Assembly: GCA_017625435.1 (NCBI GenBank)
Contig: JAGAKX010000027.1
Span: 1-34,599 of the forward strand
Direction of reading: 5' to 3'
DNA from: Clostridia bacterium
GTDB taxonomy: Bacteria; Bacillota; Clostridia; Oscillospirales; Acutalibacteraceae
Length of the DNA: 34,599 nucleotides
Position numbers and translations under genes: made by a program. The notes beneath the pieces were generated by a model, which made no database searches, had not been told where the DNA came from, and saw only the letters and a program-made list of their open reading frames with translations. Of the stretch, positions 31,972 to 34,599 are shown one piece after another. The first letter of the stretch is position 1, and the number at the start of each line of letters is the position of its first letter.

Positions 31972-32850
31972 TCAGTCATATAAGCCCTCGGCTATCATTT
32001 CTCCGATAGCGGCAACGACCTGTGGCTTATCCTCTTTATAGGTAACACCGTACCACTTATCTTCAGCAGGAAGCACAGCCACCTTCTTTGTGTCTGATTC
32101 AATAAGCTCGGTTACTATAAAGGGAAGATAATACTCCTTTTTAGGCTCGTTTATGTTCTCTTTAAGGAATTCCTTAAAGCCCTCTTCTATGTATGCAAAA
32201 ACATCGGGACGGAATCCCCAGAGATTCATTGAAACAAGGGTATCGGGGGAAAGCTGTTCCCATGTTGCACCGTCATCCTCAGTAAACTGACAGTCCTTGT
32301 TTATCTTTGTTCTTTCGGTAACACTTGTAAGATAACCGTTTTCAGTTACGCACACACCTCTTGCAACGGTGCCGTTTTCGGTAAGTGTGTTCTTAAGACG
32401 AAATCCTGCCATACAGTAATTATCTTCAGTTTCAGTAAGATAGTCATAAACAGTCTTAAATGCGCTTTTGCCGTAGAAATCATCTGCATTTACAACTGCA
32501 AAGGGCTCGTTGACAACATCCTTACAGCAGAGAATTGCGTGGGCTGTGCCCCAGGGCTTTTCTCTTGTTTCGGGACAGACAAAACCCTCGGGAAGCTTAT
32601 AAAGCTCCTGATAAACATATTCTACGTCAATTACTTTCTCGATGCGCTTGCCGACGATATTTATAAAATCTTCTGCTATTGCCTCTTTTATAACAAATAC
32701 AATTTTATTAAACCCTGCTTTTTTTGCATCATAAACTGAAAAATCAAGAAGAACTCTGCCATCTTCGGCTATAGGCTCCATCTGTTTGAGACCGCCGAAA
32801 CGGCTGCCCATACCTGCCGCCATAACTACAAGTGTTACATTTTTTGACAT
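31972..32850 (-). CDS. Sugar-phosphate nucleotidyltransferase family protein
   Basis: 292 residues. The N-terminal NTP-transferase signature VVMAAGMGSRFGGLKQMEPI binds the nucleotide; PWGTAHAILCCKD and FAVVNADDFYGKSAF give the metal-binding Asp pair. Later MNLWGFRPDVFAYIEEGFKE and a C-terminal DKWYGVTYKEDKPQVVAAI follow the pattern of Clostridia proteins annotated simply as nucleotidyltransferase. It likely makes an NDP-sugar from NTP and a sugar-1-phosphate, but the sugar is unknown, and it is not a clear GalU or RfbA. GAGGGT precedes ATG 32850; own promoter and terminator. Confidence 0.88.
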   Translation of the reverse strand: MSKNVTLVVMAAGMGSRFGGLKQMEPIAEDGRVLLDFSVYDAKKAGFNKIVFVIKEAIAEDFINIVGKRIEKVIDVEYVYQELYKLPEGFVCPETREKPWGTAHAILCCKDVVNEPFAVVNADDFYGKSAFKTVYDYLTETEDNYCMAGFRLKNTLTENGTVARGVCVTENGYLTSVTERTKINKDCQFTEDDGATWEQLSPDTLVSMNLWGFRPDVFAYIEEGFKEFLKENINEPKKEYYLPFIVTELIESDTKKVAVLPAEDKWYGVTYKEDKPQVVAAIGEMIAEGLYD

Positions 32851-32880
32851 AATACTACCCTCTTTTATGTTGTTACTTAC

Positions 32881-32909
32881 AGTATATTATATTGAACTCA
32901 AATAAGCAA
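32881..32909 (-). promoter_or_regulatory. Putative promoter of the nucleotidyltransferase gene
   Basis: Minus-strand TTGCTT (32904-32909), 17 bases, TATACT (32881-32886), about 30 bases before the start codon. Confidence 0.65.
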
Positions 32910-33077
32910 GAACAAAATAAAACAAAGCATTAATAAAATGTTTGATTCAACTGCCGATTTCGGTTTTACAGTACAAGATTTGCGAAAAACGGGACGCGGA
33001 TTTATGATAATAACAAAAAAACACAGAACCTTCACAAGAGTGCTTGCTCTGCGTCTGCAACAAAATGTAATTTACAT

Positions 33078-33264
33078 CACGGCAAAGCCGTGCATATCAT
33101 CAATTCCGCAGGAATTGCATATCATCAAAACGGAGTTTTGTATATCATCATTGCGAAAGTTTTTTGATGCACGCAAATGCGTGATGATATCCAGTCCTGA
33201 CGGACTGATGAAATACAACAACGGCAATGCCGTTGCTGATGATATACCATCGCTTTCGCAATGG
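33078..33264. repeat. Nested inverted array of eight short hairpins joined by complementary linkers
   Basis: Hairpins: 33078-33092 (CACGGC/GCCGTG), 33101-33117 (CAATTCC/GGAATTG), 33126-33140 (CAAAAC/GTTTTG), a degenerate one at 33149-33165, 33170-33183 (CACGC/GCGTG), 33192-33207 (CAGTCC/GGACTG), 33219-33235 (CAACGGC/GCCGTTG) and 33247-33264 (imperfect). Linkers ATATCATCA in the left half (94-102, 119-127, 142-150 of 33,xxx) face TGATGATAT, TGATGAAAT and TGATGATAT in the right half (182-190, 206-214, 237-245), so they pair 9/9, 8/9 and 9/9 in nested order. The whole can form a trunk with a pair of side hairpins at each level. No protein function is supported here. Confidence 0.88.
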
Positions 33265-33267
33265 ATA

Positions 33268-33301
33268 AAAAATAAGACAGCCAAAAGACCGTCTTATTTT
33301 T
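33268..33301. terminator. Bidirectional terminator-like hairpin after the hairpin array
   Basis: 11-bp perfect stem AAAAATAAGAC/GTCTTATTTTT (33268-33278, 33291-33301), 12-nt loop. A/T-flanked on both sides. Confidence 0.8.
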
Positions 33302-33310
33302 GGTGCGAGA

Positions 33311-33458
33311 GACGGGATGCGGATTTGTTTTGCAAATCCGTCATCCTCGGACGACCGCACACTTTGTGTGCAGTACCCGCCTCGGACTTCGTCGCTAAAA
33401 ACAGTCCGCCGGACTGTTTTCTTAACGCTCCTCACCCTCTTAGGGTTCAAGCCCCGTC
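33311..33458. repeat. Second structured element: four hairpins closed by an outer stem
   Basis: Hairpins at 33320-33340 (CGGATTTG/CAAATCCG), 33357-33371 (GCACAC-TTT-GTGTGC), 33398-33420 (AAAACAGTCC-GCC-GGACTGTTTT) and 33434-33446 (ACCCT-CTT-AGGGT). The ends can pair (GACGGG 33311-33316 with CCCGTC 33453-33458). GGGTTCAAGCCCC at 33443-33455 resembles a tRNA T-arm, but no tRNA can be built. It is more GC-rich than its surroundings. Confidence 0.75.
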
Positions 33459-33472
33459 CTTATTCTGCAAAT

Positions 33473-33508
33473 AAAAATACCTGAAGTCTGAAGACCTCAG
33501 GTATTTTT
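33473..33508. terminator. Bidirectional terminator-like hairpin closing the structured region
   Basis: 12-bp perfect stem AAAAATACCTGA/TCAGGTATTTTT with an inner GTCT/AGAC extension. Like the hairpin at 33268-33301, it is followed by TGGTGCG, so the second element lies between two copies of a T-run/TGGTGCG join. Confidence 0.82.
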
Positions 33509-33589
33509 GGTGCGGGTGTTCATAAGGGATTTACTTAATGGTAGTGTTTATTCCCATTACTAGTATGGGGCGGTTTTGATAAAAAGAAA

Positions 33590-33616
33590 CTGCCCTCAAA
33601 AAATGAGAGCAGTAAA
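33590..33616 (-). terminator. Terminator of the LytTR-DUF3021 unit
   Basis: 9-bp stem with one mismatch (CTGCCCTCA/TGAGAGCAG, 33590-33598 and 33604-33612), then TTTCTTTTT on the minus strand. It follows the DUF3021 stop. Confidence 0.75.
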
Positions 33617-33621
33617 AATAT

Positions 33622-34080
33622 TTAATCTAACTGTTTATTATCGTCTATTATCTTTTGCTGCTTTTCTTTCAGCATTTCATTAAGCTTTTTAGTGTTTCGT
33701 TTAGTTACGCAATAAATAATTGCCCAAACTGCCAAATAGCCGACAACAAAAATACCGGAGAAAACCAAAATCGGTGTCAAGCCCAATTTGAGCCAGTCGT
33801 TGAGCAGATAAGTGCTTAAATAGCTGATATATAAAATAACACCGTGAATCAAAATTGCCGACATCAATGGTAGGCGTTCTATGTGATAAACAGCATTCAT
33901 ACCGCCTGCTGTAAAGGCAAGTACAGTTATTGAAAAAATACCTGTACAGACCTGATTAACAGTTAGTGTATCTATTAGACCCTTATAATGCAGAATCAGA
34001 TATAAAACAGCAAGAACAATCGGGCCGAAACCGCAAGCAATCAGACCCCTGCGAAAAAACTCCGAAATAAACCTTTTCAT
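33622..34080 (-). CDS. DUF3021-family membrane protein
   Basis: 152 residues from ATG 34080, which overlaps the LytTR stop by 4 bases; the frame runs open to 34116 but the downstream start fits GAGGGAAT and family length. Four membrane segments are visible (GFGPIVLAVLYLILHY, GIFSITVLAFTAGG, MSAILIHGVILYISYLSTYL, PILVFSGIFVVGYLAVWAII), followed by a Lys-rich cytoplasmic tail. DUF3021 proteins are regularly paired with LytTR regulators in Firmicutes, and are thought to act as their membrane partner controlling regulator activity. The signal is unknown. Confidence 0.88.
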   Translation of the reverse strand: MKRFISEFFRRGLIACGFGPIVLAVLYLILHYKGLIDTLTVNQVCTGIFSITVLAFTAGGMNAVYHIERLPLMSAILIHGVILYISYLSTYLLNDWLKLGLTPILVFSGIFVVGYLAVWAIIYCVTKRNTKKLNEMLKEKQQKIIDDNKQLD

Positions 34081-34520
34081 ATTCCCTCGTACCTCCTTCT
34101 TATTTGTGAAAAGCAACGCCTTGAAACATACTCACGATAACCGCATCTGAAAACTGCATCCACACCGCCGTTGAACACAGCGACAAAACGCTCAATGCGG
34201 TGTTCGTTGGCAAGAGTAGACTTGTTAATGCGTATAAAATAAGACGGCAGAATATTCTCTAAATCACGAAGCCTGTCCTGAATACGGTAGTGATTTCCCT
34301 TAGTATCGACAACTGTTACCTTTTTATCAACAACAGTTATACACTCTATTTCAGAGAATAAGAGCTTTTTCATCTCGTCATCATTGTATCCCATAATGCT
34401 TTCAGCACCTGAAAAACTACAGACGAGATTTTCTATTTGCTCGGTCAGAGAAGAGGGAGCGTGAACCTTTGCAATTATCTCTTCATCCGCATCTTTATCT
34501 ATAATGAGTTTGTATTTCAT
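34077..34520 (-). CDS. LytTR-domain transcriptional regulator
   Basis: 147 residues. The short N-terminal region (MKYKLIIDKDADEEIIAKVH) is typical of stand-alone LytTR proteins without a receiver domain. The LytTR DNA-binding domain covers about residues 45-145: LLFSEIECITVVDKKVTVVD, RIQDRLRDLENILPSYFIRI, NKSTLANEHRIERF and a C-terminal YREYVSRRCF. AAGGATTTG precedes the ATG. Translationally coupled to DUF3021 downstream; these pairs often control adjacent transporter or membrane genes, here possibly the truncated gene upstream. Confidence 0.93.
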   Translation of the reverse strand: MKYKLIIDKDADEEIIAKVHAPSSLTEQIENLVCSFSGAESIMGYNDDEMKKLLFSEIECITVVDKKVTVVDTKGNHYRIQDRLRDLENILPSYFIRINKSTLANEHRIERFVAVFNGGVDAVFRCGYREYVSRRCFSQIRRRYEGI

Positions 34521-34532
34521 CGCATCAAATCC

Positions 34533-34599
34533 TTATTGTTTTTTCATTTGTCTGAGGAAGCTGAGAACAGCTATCGCAGTTATAAATACACTGTACAGA
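34533..34599 (-). CDS. C-terminal end of a membrane protein (cut off by window)
   Basis: The last ~21 codons of a frame entering from the right edge read VFITAIAVLSFLRQMKKQ and then TAA: a hydrophobic segment followed by a positive tail, as at the end of a permease. It ends 12 bases before the LytTR start on the same strand, so it may belong to the same transcript. Too short to name. Confidence 0.5.
   Translation of the reverse strand, partial: LYSVFITAIAVLSFLRQMKKQ

Noticed and set aside
33078..33264. CRISPR array
   Set aside because: Conserved parts are only ~9-10 bases and change orientation midway; the variable parts are self-complementary. No cas genes are nearby.
33148..33450. 100-codon minus-strand frame
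   Set aside because: Same structured repeat read on the other strand, with no start signals.
33301..33460. tRNA gene suggested by TGGTGC (a CCA-end complement) and GGGTTCAAGCCCC
   Set aside because: No matching 5' acceptor strand, anticodon arm or D-arm can be placed on either strand.
32938..33474. 178-codon plus-strand frame across the structured region
   Set aside because: Its codons follow the hairpin array and a terminator-like hairpin, the composition is unlike a protein and there is no ribosome site. It is a by-product of the repeats.

Overview
The window looks like the chromosome of a low-to-mid GC, Gram-positive, spore-forming anaerobe of class Clostridia, most likely an uncultured gut Oscillospiraceae/Ruminococcaceae relative. 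This is inferred from the Firmicute-type block rplS-lepB-rbgA-rnhB-yraN, a YunB-like sporulation protein, reverse rubrerythrin, three secreted proteins with dockerin-like repeats, intracellular GH27 and GH95 glycosidases, strong Shine-Dalgarno sites and many TTGACA/TATAAT-type promoters.

Layout. 1-0.94 kb: the 3' part of a tyrosine recombinase and its terminator. 1.1-3.7 kb: a large secreted beta-repeat protein with a cysteine-rich C-terminal tail. 3.8-5.8 kb (minus): a Gfo/Idh/MocA oxidoreductase behind a RecQ-like protein that has lost its helicase motifs. 5.8-9.5 kb (plus): two tandem promoters, a probable L19 leader, rplS, two lepB genes, rbgA, rnhB, yraN. 9.5-11.7 kb (minus): secreted dockerin protein, ECF sigma factor and membrane anti-sigma-like protein in one transcription unit. 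11.8-14.6 kb (minus): topB and yunB. 14.7-18.6 kb (plus): GH27 and GH95 pair. 18.6-23.3 kb: a secreted lipase-like protein with a small partner, then a divergent dockerin protein and an alkaline phosphatase. 23.3-24.5 kb (minus): a three-gene DUF3990/DUF3791-type cassette lying between two nearly identical 43/44-bp direct repeats. 24.5-25.6 kb (minus): reverse rubrerythrin followed in the same frame, across one TGA, by a flavin-reductase reading frame with no normal start codon; the promoter carries a PerR/Fur-like palindrome. 25.8-28.2 kb: a mazF-type toxin with no adjacent antitoxin, a dockerin-CHAP-like protein and a NagD-type HAD phosphatase. 28.3-32.9 kb (minus): pheT, pheS and a sugar nucleotidyltransferase. 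32.9-33.5 kb: no credible gene but very dense hairpins, including a nested inverted array. 33.6-34.6 kb (minus): a LytTR regulator with a DUF3021 membrane protein and the end of another membrane protein.

How parts work together: the rplS block combines ribosome synthesis and assembly (L19, RbgA), protein export (LepB) and nucleic-acid processing (RNase HII). The GH27/GH95 pair probably trims alpha-galactosyl and alpha-fucosyl ends from imported glycans, while dockerin-bearing secreted proteins imply extracellular assembly on scaffolds encoded elsewhere. The most unusual items are the direct-repeat-flanked DUF3990 cassette, the nested hairpin array at 33.08-33.26 kb, the RecQ-like pseudo-helicase and the rubrerythrin/flavin-reductase junction. 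All calls come from reading the sequence; no database search was possible.
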